This document shows, piece after piece, positions 1 through 6,927 of a DNA stretch of 10,325 nt. Both the position numbers and the translations under genes were made by a program. The first letter of the stretch is position 1. The number at the start of each line of letters is the position of its first letter. This stretch comes from DATFAS01 sp035254305. GTDB taxonomy: Bacteria; Bacillota; Bacilli; Aneurinibacillales; RAOX-1. The DNA lies in NCBI GenBank assembly GCA_035254305.1, contig DATFAS010000191.1, positions 1 to 10,325 on the forward strand. The letters are read 5' to 3'. The notes under the pieces were generated by a model. The model was not told where the DNA came from. It searched no databases and was given only the letters and a program-made list of their open reading frames with translations.

Positions 1-18
1 TTAATTAAAGGTAATATG

Positions 19-27
19 TGTTATAAA
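19..27 (+). promoter_or_regulatory. Possible extended -10 element upstream of the tagA-like gene
   Basis: TGT followed by TATAAA has the TGn-TATAAT form of an extended -10 element. The matching -35 hexamer would fall at or beyond the left edge, so it cannot be judged. The region is very AT-rich, so a chance match is likely. The gene may equally be read from a promoter further upstream. Confidence 0.25.
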
Positions 28-103
28 TAGACTAGATGTATTCTTTTAATCGAGTATTTAATGATATATTTTTATCGTCTATTTTTAGGAAAAGGTGAAT
101 AGA

Positions 104-847
104 ATGAAGGATGTAGTAGAAATCCTTGGTGTTCCATTTTCAAAATGGAACATGGAGCAAACAGTAAGGAAAATAACAGATATAATTGATAGCAAGCACG
201 AAGACAAGCCCTTTCATATAATTACAGCCAATCCTGAGATTGTCATGATTGCTCAAGAGGATCAGGTGATCAGGGATGTGACGGAGAAGGCAGACTTAAT
301 TACGCCAGATGGAATAGGAATTGTTATGGCTTCTAGATGGAAAGGAGAACCTGTTCAAGAACGTGTAGCAGGGTATGATCTTTTACTCAAGCTTCTTGAA
401 GAAGGTAATTTATTTGGGTGGTCCTTCTATTTTCTAGGATCTAGTGAAGAGGTTAATAAAGCTGCTACCGATATAATTTCGAAACGGTATCCGAATGTGG
501 TGTTAGCAGGAAGGCATAACGGGTTCTTTAAGGATAAAGAGGATGAGGTTATTCGATCGATTCAAAATTCGAAAGCGGATATTTTGGTCGTTGCTTTAGG
601 TGCGCCAAGACAAGAGCTTTGGATTTATAATAATAAGAATCGATTAAATACGAAGGTTGCGATAGGTGTTGGCGGAAGTTTGGATGTTATTGCGGGAAAG
701 GTGAAGCGTGCTCCTGAACTCTGGCAAAAATTAAATCTAGAATGGTTATATCGATTACTTTCACAACCTACTCGTTGGAAGAGACAATTAGTCTTACCCA
801 AATTTGCAATTAAAGCCTATATGGAAGCGTCAAGAAGTAAAAAATAA
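104..847 (+). CDS. tagA: WecG/TagA/CpsF-family N-acetylmannosaminyltransferase
   Basis: Predicted inverting glycosyltransferase (GT26 family) that moves ManNAc from UDP-ManNAc onto undecaprenyl-PP-GlcNAc, forming the linkage disaccharide of wall teichoic acid or a related wall polymer at the inner membrane face. The 247-residue product has the usual family length. Family motifs are visible: TANPE at 41-45, ADLITPDG at 63-70, ERVAGYDL at 86-93, LGAPRQELW at 165-173 and GVGGSLDVIAG at 188-198. T41 and D69 have the same spacing as T37 and D65 of the characterised Thermoanaerobacter TagA, where the Asp is the proposed base. The basic, aromatic C-terminus (NLEWLYRLL, then WKRQ) fits the membrane-binding tail. 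An in-frame GTG at 95 exists, but AAAGGTG at 91-97 sits 6 nt before ATG 104, so I chose ATG 104. The tagO-like partner follows after 71 nt. The family call is firm; the exact acceptor is inferred. Confidence 0.9.
   Translation: MKDVVEILGVPFSKWNMEQTVRKITDIIDSKHEDKPFHIITANPEIVMIAQEDQVIRDVTEKADLITPDGIGIVMASRWKGEPVQERVAGYDLLLKLLEEGNLFGWSFYFLGSSEEVNKAATDIISKRYPNVVLAGRHNGFFKDKEDEVIRSIQNSKADILVVALGAPRQELWIYNNKNRLNTKVAIGVGGSLDVIAGKVKRAPELWQKLNLEWLYRLLSQPTRWKRQLVLPKFAIKAYMEASRSKK
130..152. repeat. Perfect inverted repeat just inside the tagA-like gene
   Basis: Arms TGTTCCATTTT (130-140) and AAAATGGAACA (142-152) are exact reverse complements around a single C at 141. The repeat covers codons 9-17 of the tagA-like gene. 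In RNA it could fold as a hairpin of about 9 bp with a 5-nt loop, starting 26 nt after the start codon. In DNA it has the shape of a dimeric repressor site. Both roles are inference. Confidence 0.5.
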
Positions 848-851
848 ATAA

Positions 852-880
852 TTGACGTGGGCCCTAGATCAGAATAAAAT
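852..880 (+). promoter_or_regulatory. Sigma-A-type promoter of the tagO-like gene
   Basis: The -35 hexamer TTGACG (852-857) is separated by exactly 17 bp from the -10 hexamer TAAAAT (875-880). Each differs from consensus at one position. The predicted transcription start is about 887, some 30 nt upstream of the TTG start codon. The promoter lies wholly in the 71-bp gap after the tagA-like gene, so the tagO-like gene can be transcribed separately. No transcript data are available. Confidence 0.7.
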
Positions 881-881
881 A

Positions 882-897
882 TTCTCGTATACGAGAA
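882..897. promoter_or_regulatory. 16-bp perfect palindrome at the transcription start, probable operator
   Basis: TTCTCGTATACGAGAA is its own reverse complement. It begins 2 bp after the predicted -10 element and so covers the expected +1. A protein bound here would block transcription initiation or escape. The GTATAC core with outward G/C resembles the general form of GntR-family operators, such as the B. subtilis gluconate operator, but the regulator is not identifiable from this window. As RNA it could form only a small hairpin with no T-run after it, so it is not a terminator. Confidence 0.55.
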
Positions 898-918
898 CCT
901 TCATGGGAGAGGATATTC

Positions 919-1995
919 TTGGCAACCTATTTGATTTGTTTTGCAGTTGCAATGGTACTGACGCTGGTATCGACCCCCCTTGTCAAGAAACTTGCCATAA
1001 AATGGGGTGTTGTCGATCAACCTGATCATCGTAAGGTACACACTCGAATCATGCCACGTATGGGTGGTTTAGCAATTTTTATTGCGTTTGTAGTGTCGTT
1101 CTATATTTATGTGCCTAAGAACAAGGAATCGATTGGTATATTAATTGGTGGTGCTATTATTGCTCTTACGGGTATGATAGATGATAAATACCAAATATCA
1201 CCGAAAATGAAAATGTTAGGGCAACTCATAGCCGCCCTTGTAGTTATATGGTGTGGCCTTAAGGTTGATTTTATTAACTTGCCGTTTAACGGTCAGGTAT
1301 ATTTTCAATGGTTAAGTATTCCGATTACAATCTTTTGGCTTGTTGGAGTGACCAATGCAGTCAATTTAATTGATGGGTTAGATGGATTGGCTGCTGGGGT
1401 CTCTGGTGTTGCTGTATCTGCTATTATGGTCATGTCTATTCTCATGGGAAATACCCTTGCACTCATTTTGAGTGTTATCTTATTGGGATGTGTCATTGGA
1501 TTTTTATTCTTCAATTTCCACCCTGCGAAGATTTTCATGGGGGATACTGGAGCGCTTTTCTTAGGATTTAATTTGGCTGTACTTTCTATTCTAGGATTTA
1601 AGCAACTTACCTTGATCGCTTTCCTGGTTCCAATTTTAATCCTTGGAGTACCTCTTTCAGATACTTTCTATGCAATTATCCGTCGTATTGTCAATAAGAA
1701 GCCAATCTCCCAGCCGGATAAGAATCATTTACACCATTGTATCTTATCTATGGGATTTTCTCACCGCAATACGGTTATCATTATTTATGGTGTGAGTGCG
1801 TTATTTGCGGTTTCTGCTGTAATCTTTTCACAGTCAACCCTGTGGGGAGCGGCGATCCTTATTGGATTGGTCTTGATTGCTTTAGAGATTGGTTCAGAAG
1901 TGGTCGGATTGATGGGGAAAAAGAAGCAGCCATTGCTTCGGATTGCGAGGATTATAAGATTGAGATATAGGTTGGCGAATAGGTCGACGAAATAA
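919..1995 (+). CDS. tagO: Undecaprenyl-phosphate GlcNAc-1-phosphate transferase (TagO/WecA family)
   Basis: Integral membrane enzyme of the MraY/WecA superfamily. It is predicted to transfer GlcNAc-1-P from UDP-GlcNAc to undecaprenyl phosphate, the first step for wall teichoic acid and related secondary wall polymers. The 358 residues contain about ten hydrophobic segments and the diagnostic cytoplasmic motifs: DQPDHRKVHTR at 33-43, the Mg-binding DD at 88-89, NLIDGLDGLA at 149-158, the GDTG motif at 208-211 and HLHH at 270-273. The C-terminal tail from about 334 is short and basic. The start is TTG 919: GGGAGAGG (905-912) lies 6 nt upstream, and the nearby ATG 903 is out of frame. The gene has its own promoter and palindrome just upstream and a terminator just downstream. 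TagO versus WecA is only a naming choice; the linkage-unit partner next to it favours TagO. Confidence 0.93.
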   Translation: MATYLICFAVAMVLTLVSTPLVKKLAIKWGVVDQPDHRKVHTRIMPRMGGLAIFIAFVVSFYIYVPKNKESIGILIGGAIIALTGMIDDKYQISPKMKMLGQLIAALVVIWCGLKVDFINLPFNGQVYFQWLSIPITIFWLVGVTNAVNLIDGLDGLAAGVSGVAVSAIMVMSILMGNTLALILSVILLGCVIGFLFFNFHPAKIFMGDTGALFLGFNLAVLSILGFKQLTLIAFLVPILILGVPLSDTFYAIIRRIVNKKPISQPDKNHLHHCILSMGFSHRNTVIIIYGVSALFAVSAVIFSQSTLWGAAILIGLVLIALEIGSEVVGLMGKKKQPLLRIARIIRLRYRLANRSTK

Positions 1996-2007
1996 AAAAG
2001 TCTGTAT

Positions 2008-2064
2008 CCCTAAGGTAAGCCTCACAGGAAAAATGGTGAACTTACTTTGGGGTTTTTTGCTTTT
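2008..2064 (+). terminator. Intrinsic terminator after the tagO-like gene
   Basis: Arms CCCTAAGGTAAG (2008-2019) and CTTACTTTGGGG (2041-2052) pair over 12 bp, two of them G-U. The 21-nt loop has a small inner TCAC/GTGA stem. A run of six T (2053-2058) follows, then GC and TTTT. It starts 13 nt after the stop codon and separates the linkage module from the next operon. An A-run at 1994-1999 could allow partial function in the opposite direction. Confidence 0.85.
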
Positions 2065-2115
2065 ATACCAATTTAACCATGGGACTTGGTTTATTATATG
2101 TTTGTATTCTCTTCA

Positions 2116-2148
2116 GTCTGTTTTTTCCTTAATTGCCTACAAACAGAC
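2116..2148. repeat. Inverted repeat upstream of the wbp-like operon promoter
   Basis: Arms GTCTGTTT (2116-2123) and AAACAGAC (2141-2148) are perfect reverse complements with a 17-nt spacer. The right arm ends 11 bp before the predicted -35 hexamer at 2160, a position typical of an activator or looping-repressor site. As RNA it would form a weak hairpin with a large loop. The regulatory role is inferred from position only. Confidence 0.4.
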
Positions 2149-2159
2149 CTTGAGTTCTA

Positions 2160-2188
2160 TTGACATTTCTTATAATATTGTGTAGATA
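2160..2188 (+). promoter_or_regulatory. Candidate promoter of the wbp-like/ABC exporter operon
   Basis: A perfect -35 hexamer TTGACA (2160-2165) lies 17 bp from TAGATA (2183-2188), a weak -10. An alternative pairs TTGAGT (2150-2155) with a perfect TATAAT (2171-2176) at a short 15-bp spacing; another TATAAT lies at 2209-2214 without a clear -35. One of these probably drives the seven downstream genes, because a terminator closes the unit before it. The resulting leader up to GTG 2297 is about 100 nt, AT-rich, and shows no recognisable riboswitch, so apart from the listed sites I see nothing in the rest of the 1996-2296 gap. Confidence 0.45.
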
Positions 2189-2296
2189 GATTTGATGACT
2201 TATATATTTATAATGACATAGATTACAGAGATATTAAATTATGATATTCTAAAAGCGTTGTCGAAAAATGGTAATGAATGTAGAGGTGGAAATGCA

Positions 2297-3322
2297 GTGA
2301 TTAACTTCGCGATTATTGGGTGCGGACATATTGCAAAAAAACATATTGAGGCGATTAACAGTATTAAGAACGCAAATCTCATTGCATTTTGTGATACCAA
2401 TCCTGAGAGATTAAGGGAGTTTACAGAAACCTATGCTGTACCAGGTTATTTATCTATAAGTGAATTGATAAACAATCAACCCGAATTGCATGTAATTAAT
2501 ATTTGTACTCCAAGTGGAATTCATGCTCCTCTCGCAATTCATGCGGCGAATGCTAAGAAACATATCATCGTTGAAAAGCCAATTGCGCTGACTCTCGAAG
2601 ATGCAGATCGAATTATTAATTCTTGTAAGGAAAATGGAGTTAAACTTGGCGTAGTCCATCCAAACCGCTTTAGGCCAGCAGTACAAGCTCTTAAAGGAGC
2701 CGTGGACGATGGACTGTTTGGAAAAATTAGTCATGTGAATGCGACTGTTCGGTGGAATCGAAACCAAGCGTATTATGATCAGGCGGCTTGGAGAGGAACA
2801 AAGGAAATGGATGGTGGTGTGTTAATGAACCAGGCCATTCATAATTTAGACTTGTTATTATGGGTGGCGGGACCCATTGAAGAGGTTCAAGCCTATGGAG
2901 CAACCCGCTTGCGAAATATTGAAGCAGAAGACGTGGCAGTAGCTGCCTTAAGATTTAAGAACGGCGCACTAGGTATTATTGAGGCTGCGGCTACCATTTA
3001 TCCTAAAAATCTAGAGGAATCATTCAGTGTATTTGGAGAAACAGGGACAGCGATAATTGCAGGGCCTAACGCAAACTGGATTAAACACTGGGCGTTTGAG
3101 GCTGTTCCGAAAGAAATAGCGGATGATATTGTTTTACAGGTTGAAAAAGATCCGTATGGGGTTTCGGGACATCAGCAGATTATTGCTGATATGGTTGAGG
3201 CTATTATGACGGACCGTGATCCTGTGGTTACAGGCCAAGATGGAAAAAATGCACTAAAACTAGTTCTTGCTGTCTATAAAGCCGCTGAAGAATCGCGTCC
3301 TATACATTTGGATGAATTATAA
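2297..3322 (+). CDS. wbpB: UDP-GlcNAcA 3-dehydrogenase, Gfo/Idh/MocA family (WbpB/WlbA type)
   Basis: Predicted NAD-dependent oxidoreductase that oxidises C3 of UDP-N-acetylglucosaminuronate to the 3-keto sugar used by the aminotransferase encoded next. The 341-residue protein has an N-terminal Rossmann fold with GCGHIAKKH at 8-16, the acidic end of beta-2 at D33, the catalytic EKP motif at 93-95 and a C-terminal Gfo/Idh domain. WRGTKEMDGGVLMNQ (165-179) followed by IHNLDLL is the pattern I associate with WbpB/WlbA proteins. H182 and D185 are the likely active-site residues. An in-frame TTG at 2258 would add 13 residues but has no ribosome site. AGAGGTGG (2282-2289), 7 nt before GTG 2297, decides the start, and this places the Rossmann strand directly at the N-terminus. 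In Pseudomonas, WbpB reoxidises its NADH with 2-oxoglutarate and works coupled to WbpE; the same pairing here supports the assignment. The substrate is inferred. Confidence 0.82.
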   Translation: MINFAIIGCGHIAKKHIEAINSIKNANLIAFCDTNPERLREFTETYAVPGYLSISELINNQPELHVINICTPSGIHAPLAIHAANAKKHIIVEKPIALTLEDADRIINSCKENGVKLGVVHPNRFRPAVQALKGAVDDGLFGKISHVNATVRWNRNQAYYDQAAWRGTKEMDGGVLMNQAIHNLDLLLWVAGPIEEVQAYGATRLRNIEAEDVAVAALRFKNGALGIIEAAATIYPKNLEESFSVFGETGTAIIAGPNANWIKHWAFEAVPKEIADDIVLQVEKDPYGVSGHQQIIADMVEAIMTDRDPVVTGQDGKNALKLVLAVYKAAEESRPIHLDEL

Positions 3323-3350
3323 ATAATCAGATTTCGAGGAGATGTTTGTG

Positions 3351-4469
3351 ATGAAAAAAATCCCTTTACTTGATCTAAGAGCCCAGTATCAATCAATTAA
3401 AGAGGAAATTGATCAGGCAGTTTTAACAGTATTAGAAAGTGGAAACTATATCATGGGGCCTTTTGTTAAAAAATTAGAGGAATCCATAGCCCAATATTGT
3501 GGAGTAAAGCATGCAATTGGTGTTGCGAATGGTACCGATGCACTGCTTTTAACACTTGATGCGTTAGGAGTGGGTCCTGGAGATGAAGTGATCACAACTC
3601 CCTTTACCTTCTTTGCATCTGCTGAAGTTGTGTCACAGGTAGGGGCTACACCTGTATTCGTTGATATTGATCCTAAAACCTATAATCTAGATGTAAATCA
3701 ATTAGAGGCGGCAATTTCAGAAAAAACAAAAACGATTATTCCTGTTCATATCTTTGGCCAACCTGTTGATATGGATCCAATACTTGCTATCGCCAAGAAG
3801 CACAACATATATGTGATCGAAGATGCTTGCCAAGCTATAGGTGCGACTTACAAAGGCAAGAAGATTGGATCTATGGGGATCGCAGGTTGTTTCTCATTCT
3901 TTCCAACGAAAAATCTAGGGGGATATGGGGATGGAGGAATTATTGTAACTAATGATGATGAATTAGCTGAAAAGCTAAGAATTCTTCGTGTGCATGGAAG
4001 CTTTCCTAAGTACTATCATTCCATGATAGGCTATAATAGTCGACTTGATTCCATTCAAGCTGCAATGCTGCAGGTTAAGCTTCAATACATTGATCAATGG
4101 AATGAGAAGAGAAGAGAGAAAGCGGCCATTTATGATCGTGGATTAGCAGAATTACCTATTACTTTACCTTATGTGGAAGAAGATCGGCAATCTGTATTCC
4201 ATTTATATATTATTCAAACAGAATATCGTGATGAGTTGCTTAAATTTTTAGGAGATAAGGGAATATCTTCTGGTGTGTATTACCCCGTCCCTTTACATCG
4301 TCAAGATGTGTATAAAGATCTTGGATATGGTGAAGGAAGTATGCCTGAGTCGGAAAAGGCTTCATTTGGAACCATGGCATTACCTTTATATCCGGAATTA
4401 TCCGCTGAAGATCAAGAATATGTGATTCAGGTTGTTTGTGATTTCTTTTTGAAGGGAGTTAAAAACTAA
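3351..4469 (+). CDS. wbpE: PLP-dependent sugar 3-aminotransferase, DegT/DnrJ/EryC1/StrS family (WbpE/WlbC type)
   Basis: Predicted to transfer an amino group from glutamate to the 3-keto sugar made by the preceding dehydrogenase, giving UDP-GlcNAc(3NH2)A. The 372 residues match the family length. Visible motifs are the N-terminal IPLLDLRAQY, ANGTDALLL at 59-67 (phosphate contacts), EDACQAIGA at 157-165 with D158 facing the PLP ring nitrogen, the PLP lysine K187 in FFPTKNLGGYGDGG, and GYNSRLDSIQAA at 227-238 (N229 from the partner subunit). GAGGAG at 3336-3341 fits ATG 3351 (9 nt) best. GTG 3348 is possible, and ATG 3342 is too close to that site. It begins 28 nt after the dehydrogenase gene and overlaps the next gene by one base. 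The family is certain; C3 rather than C4 specificity comes from context. Confidence 0.85.
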   Translation: MKKIPLLDLRAQYQSIKEEIDQAVLTVLESGNYIMGPFVKKLEESIAQYCGVKHAIGVANGTDALLLTLDALGVGPGDEVITTPFTFFASAEVVSQVGATPVFVDIDPKTYNLDVNQLEAAISEKTKTIIPVHIFGQPVDMDPILAIAKKHNIYVIEDACQAIGATYKGKKIGSMGIAGCFSFFPTKNLGGYGDGGIIVTNDDELAEKLRILRVHGSFPKYYHSMIGYNSRLDSIQAAMLQVKLQYIDQWNEKRREKAAIYDRGLAELPITLPYVEEDRQSVFHLYIIQTEYRDELLKFLGDKGISSGVYYPVPLHRQDVYKDLGYGEGSMPESEKASFGTMALPLYPELSAEDQEYVIQVVCDFFLKGVKN

Positions 4470-5809
4470 TGACAGTTCTAAACACTTTATTTTCGCAACA
4501 AGCCGAGAAACTGAATGAAAAATTTCATAATAAATCGGCTGTCATCGGTGTTGTGGGACTGGGTTACGTAGGTCTACCGCTTGCTGTGGAGAAGGCAAAG
4601 GCGGGTTTTAGTGTAATTGGTTTTGATGTGCAGAAGAATAAGGTTGATATGGTCAATCAAGGGGTTAATTATATTGGTGATGTAATTGATAATGATTTAA
4701 GAGAAATTGTAAAAGCAAAAAAACTTCGCGCAACTTCAGACTATTCCTTTTTGGGTGAAGTCGATGCAGTAGCTATTTGTGTTCCAACTCCCTTAGATAT
4801 TTACCAACAACCAGATACAAGTTATGTAGAATCTTCTACTAAAGAAATTTCTAAATATATCCATCCTGGAATGCTAGTTGTACTCGAAAGCACAACCTAT
4901 CCTGGCACAACAGAAGAACTGGTCAAGCCGATTCTTGAGCAATCTGGCCTTAAGTGTGGTGAGGATTTCTTCCTTGCTTATTCCCCTGAACGTGTTGATC
5001 CAGGGAATAAGAGCTTTAATACCAAAAACACACCAAAGGTAGTTGGTGGAATTACGCAAGAGTGCACGAAAGTTGCGGCTACCATGTACCGTTCTGTCTT
5101 AGAAGGGGATATCCATGAAGTTTCTAGCCCTGCAGTAGCCGAAATGGAAAAAATCTATGAAAATACTTTCCGTCATATCAATATTGCTTTGGCAAACGAA
5201 ATGGCTATTCTATGTAATAAAATGGGAATTGATGTTTGGGAAGTAATTGATGCTGCGAAGACAAAGCCTTATGGCTTCATGGCATTCTATCCAGGGCCAG
5301 GATTAGGGGGACACTGTATTCCCATCGATCCTTTCTATCTCACTTGGAAGGCAAGAGAGTATAACTACCACACTCGCTTAATAGAGTTGGCAGGTGAAAT
5401 TAATAATTCCATGCCGGAGTTTGTAGTAGAGAAAATATCTTCAATATTAAACGAGGATCAGAAGAGTTTAAAAGGGTCCAATGTCCTATTATTAGGGGTT
5501 GCCTATAAAAAAGATATTGATGACTATCGTGAGTCTCCTGTTTTGAAAATCATTGAATTACTTGAAGCTAAGGGTTGCCATGTTCAAATTAGCGATCCAT
5601 ATATTCCAAGTTTTCGATATAAAGGGAAATTCTATGAGAGTGTAGACTTGAACGGTGAAACTTTATTAAATGCTGATATTACAGTCATTACAACCGATCA
5701 TTCCAATGTGGATTACCGACTAGTGACTTCTAAAAGTAAACAAATTTTAGATACTAGAAACGTCTTGAAATCTATTCCTGTAGATTCAACACAATACTAT
5801 CGTCTGTAA
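4469..5809 (+). CDS. wbpA: UDP-N-acetylglucosamine 6-dehydrogenase (WbpA type)
   Basis: Predicted NAD-dependent four-electron dehydrogenase oxidising C6 of UDP-GlcNAc to UDP-GlcNAcA, the entry step for the 2,3-diamino uronic acid. The 446-residue protein has the UDP-glucose/GDP-mannose dehydrogenase layout: NAD-binding GVVGLGYVGLPLA at 27-39, CVPTPLD at 104-110, ESTTYPGTTEE at 140-150, YSPERVDPG at 171-179, central-domain K228 and N232 in EKIYENTF, and the catalytic cysteine C283 in GGHCIPIDP. A third, UDP-binding domain starts near 335 (LLLGVAYKKDIDD, with R as substrate contact). The roughly 22-residue N-terminal helix (FSQQAEKLNEKFHNK) before the Rossmann strand also suits the WbpA/TuaD-like group. 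ATG 4469 overlaps the previous TAA by one base, with AAGGGAG at 4452-4458. UDP-glucose or UDP-ManNAc as substrate is possible, but the neighbours argue for UDP-GlcNAc. Confidence 0.82.
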   Translation: MTVLNTLFSQQAEKLNEKFHNKSAVIGVVGLGYVGLPLAVEKAKAGFSVIGFDVQKNKVDMVNQGVNYIGDVIDNDLREIVKAKKLRATSDYSFLGEVDAVAICVPTPLDIYQQPDTSYVESSTKEISKYIHPGMLVVLESTTYPGTTEELVKPILEQSGLKCGEDFFLAYSPERVDPGNKSFNTKNTPKVVGGITQECTKVAATMYRSVLEGDIHEVSSPAVAEMEKIYENTFRHINIALANEMAILCNKMGIDVWEVIDAAKTKPYGFMAFYPGPGLGGHCIPIDPFYLTWKAREYNYHTRLIELAGEINNSMPEFVVEKISSILNEDQKSLKGSNVLLLGVAYKKDIDDYRESPVLKIIELLEAKGCHVQISDPYIPSFRYKGKFYESVDLNGETLLNADITVITTDHSNVDYRLVTSKSKQILDTRNVLKSIPVDSTQYYRL

Positions 5810-5835
5810 AATCTGGGAGATCTGGGGGTTTGGTT

Positions 5836-6915
5836 ATGAGAAAAATAATGACAGTTGTAGGAGCTAGACCTCAGTTTATTAAAGTTGCACCCGTATCAAG
5901 AGTGTTAAGGCATAGTTTTGAAGAATTAATCGTTAATACAGGGCAACATTATGATTATAAAATGGCTGGAGTCTTTTTTGAGGAATTAGGGATTCCCAAG
6001 CCGGATTATGATTTAGGGATTGGAAGTTCAACACATGGGAAACAAACAGGCCTCATGCTTGATAAAATAGAGGAACTTTTAATTGCGGAAAAGCCAGAGG
6101 GTGTTCTTGTTTATGGGGATACCAATTCCACATTAGCTGGAGCTTTAGCGGCTAGCAAGCTTCATATCCCGTTATTTCATGTGGAAAGTGGATTGCGAAG
6201 CTTCAACAAGAAGATGCCTGAAGAAGTTAATAGAATTTTGACCGATCATGTTTCACAACTGCTTTTTGCACCGACTGAAACAGCGGTTAGAAACTTATCT
6301 AATGAAGGGATCATCAATGGGGTTTCTAACATTGGGGATGTGATGTATGATGCGGTTCTATATAATACAGAATTGACTGAAAAACAGTATGATCTTCATC
6401 AACACTTCGGGGTGGAATCAGGTTCCTATTATTTAGCCACTATTCATCGTGCCGAGAATACAGACGATAAGAATAGGTTGAAGGCCATTCTATCTTCGAT
6501 TGCCTCGATTCCAGGTAAAGTGATTTTGCCATTGCACCCTAGAACGAAAGCTCGGATTAACGAGTTTGGTCTTGATGAATTTTTAGGGGCTACGAATCTG
6601 ATGATTATTGATCCAGTATCTTATTTGGAAATGATATTATTGGAGAAAAATGCAAAAGGTATTGTGACAGATTCTGGTGGCGTTCAAAAAGAGGCCTATT
6701 TTATGAAGGTACCTTGTTTCACACTTCGATCTGAAACAGAGTGGGTTGAAACGGTTGAATGTGGTTGGAATCGCCTAGTGAACCCAGAGACAGAATGTCT
6801 TTCCGATTATATGAATCAAGAGATTACACAACCTTATAGCCCAAATCTTTTTGGTAATGGACAAGCTTCCCATAAAATTGTTACAGGAATAAAAGAATTT
6901 TTCGGGGATTTTTAA
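5836..6915 (+). CDS. wbpI: UDP-2,3-diacetamido-2,3-dideoxyglucuronate 2-epimerase (WbpI/WlbD type)
   Basis: Non-hydrolysing UDP-GlcNAc 2-epimerase fold (GT-B-like, 359 residues), predicted to convert the gluco- to the manno-configured 2,3-diamino uronic acid nucleotide. Family active-site residues are visible: D95 in YGDTNS, E117 in HVESGLRS, the E129-E130 pair in MPEEVNR, H204 in TIHRAEN and the UDP-binding DSGGVQKEA at 279-287. VVGARPQFIKVAPVSR at the N-terminus (WecB usually has GTRPEAIK), LRSFNKKMPEE, and TEWVETVECGWNRL at 301-314 favour the WbpI/WlbD subgroup over plain UDP-GlcNAc epimerase (MnaA/WecB). The start is ATG 5836 with CTGGGGG at 5822-5828; an in-frame TTG at 5830 is less well placed. 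The gene follows the dehydrogenase by 26 nt. If the alternative is right, it would supply UDP-ManNAc for the TagA-like enzyme instead. Confidence 0.8.
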   Translation: MRKIMTVVGARPQFIKVAPVSRVLRHSFEELIVNTGQHYDYKMAGVFFEELGIPKPDYDLGIGSSTHGKQTGLMLDKIEELLIAEKPEGVLVYGDTNSTLAGALAASKLHIPLFHVESGLRSFNKKMPEEVNRILTDHVSQLLFAPTETAVRNLSNEGIINGVSNIGDVMYDAVLYNTELTEKQYDLHQHFGVESGSYYLATIHRAENTDDKNRLKAILSSIASIPGKVILPLHPRTKARINEFGLDEFLGATNLMIIDPVSYLEMILLEKNAKGIVTDSGGVQKEAYFMKVPCFTLRSETEWVETVECGWNRLVNPETECLSDYMNQEITQPYSPNLFGNGQASHKIVTGIKEFFGDF

Positions 6916-6927
6916 GGAGTTATAAAA

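Noticed and set aside
882..897. Palindrome read as a terminator for the tagA-like gene
   Set aside because: An 8-bp self-complement with no loop and no following T-run cannot make an effective intrinsic terminator; the position fits an operator better.
1305..1538. Reverse-strand open frame inside the tagO-like gene, and similar reverse frames inside the other genes
   Set aside because: They are fully inside well-supported genes, lack recognisable domains and show no convincing start signals; they are shadows of the coding strand.
1737..1970. Alternative + strand frame in the 3' part of the tagO-like gene
   Set aside because: It overlaps the HLHH motif and final membrane segments of the real gene in another frame and has no ribosome-binding site.
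2258..2296. Longer N-terminus of the wbpB-like protein from TTG 2258
   Set aside because: No Shine-Dalgarno sequence lies before 2258, the 13 added residues precede the Rossmann strand without family support, and a strong site serves GTG 2297.
1996..2296. Possible riboswitch, T-box or small RNA in the intergenic gap
   Set aside because: Apart from the terminator hairpin, the inverted repeat and promoter-like hexamers, I found no conserved T-box or riboswitch core, and the leader is simple AT-rich sequence.
2268..2300. Ten-codon upstream frame (ATG 2268) whose TGA overlaps the GTG start of the wbpB-like gene
   Set aside because: No ribosome-binding sequence precedes ATG 2268, and the peptide (MVMNVEVEMQ) shows no attenuation-type codon run. 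The arrangement can arise by chance where AGAGGTGG serves GTG 2297.
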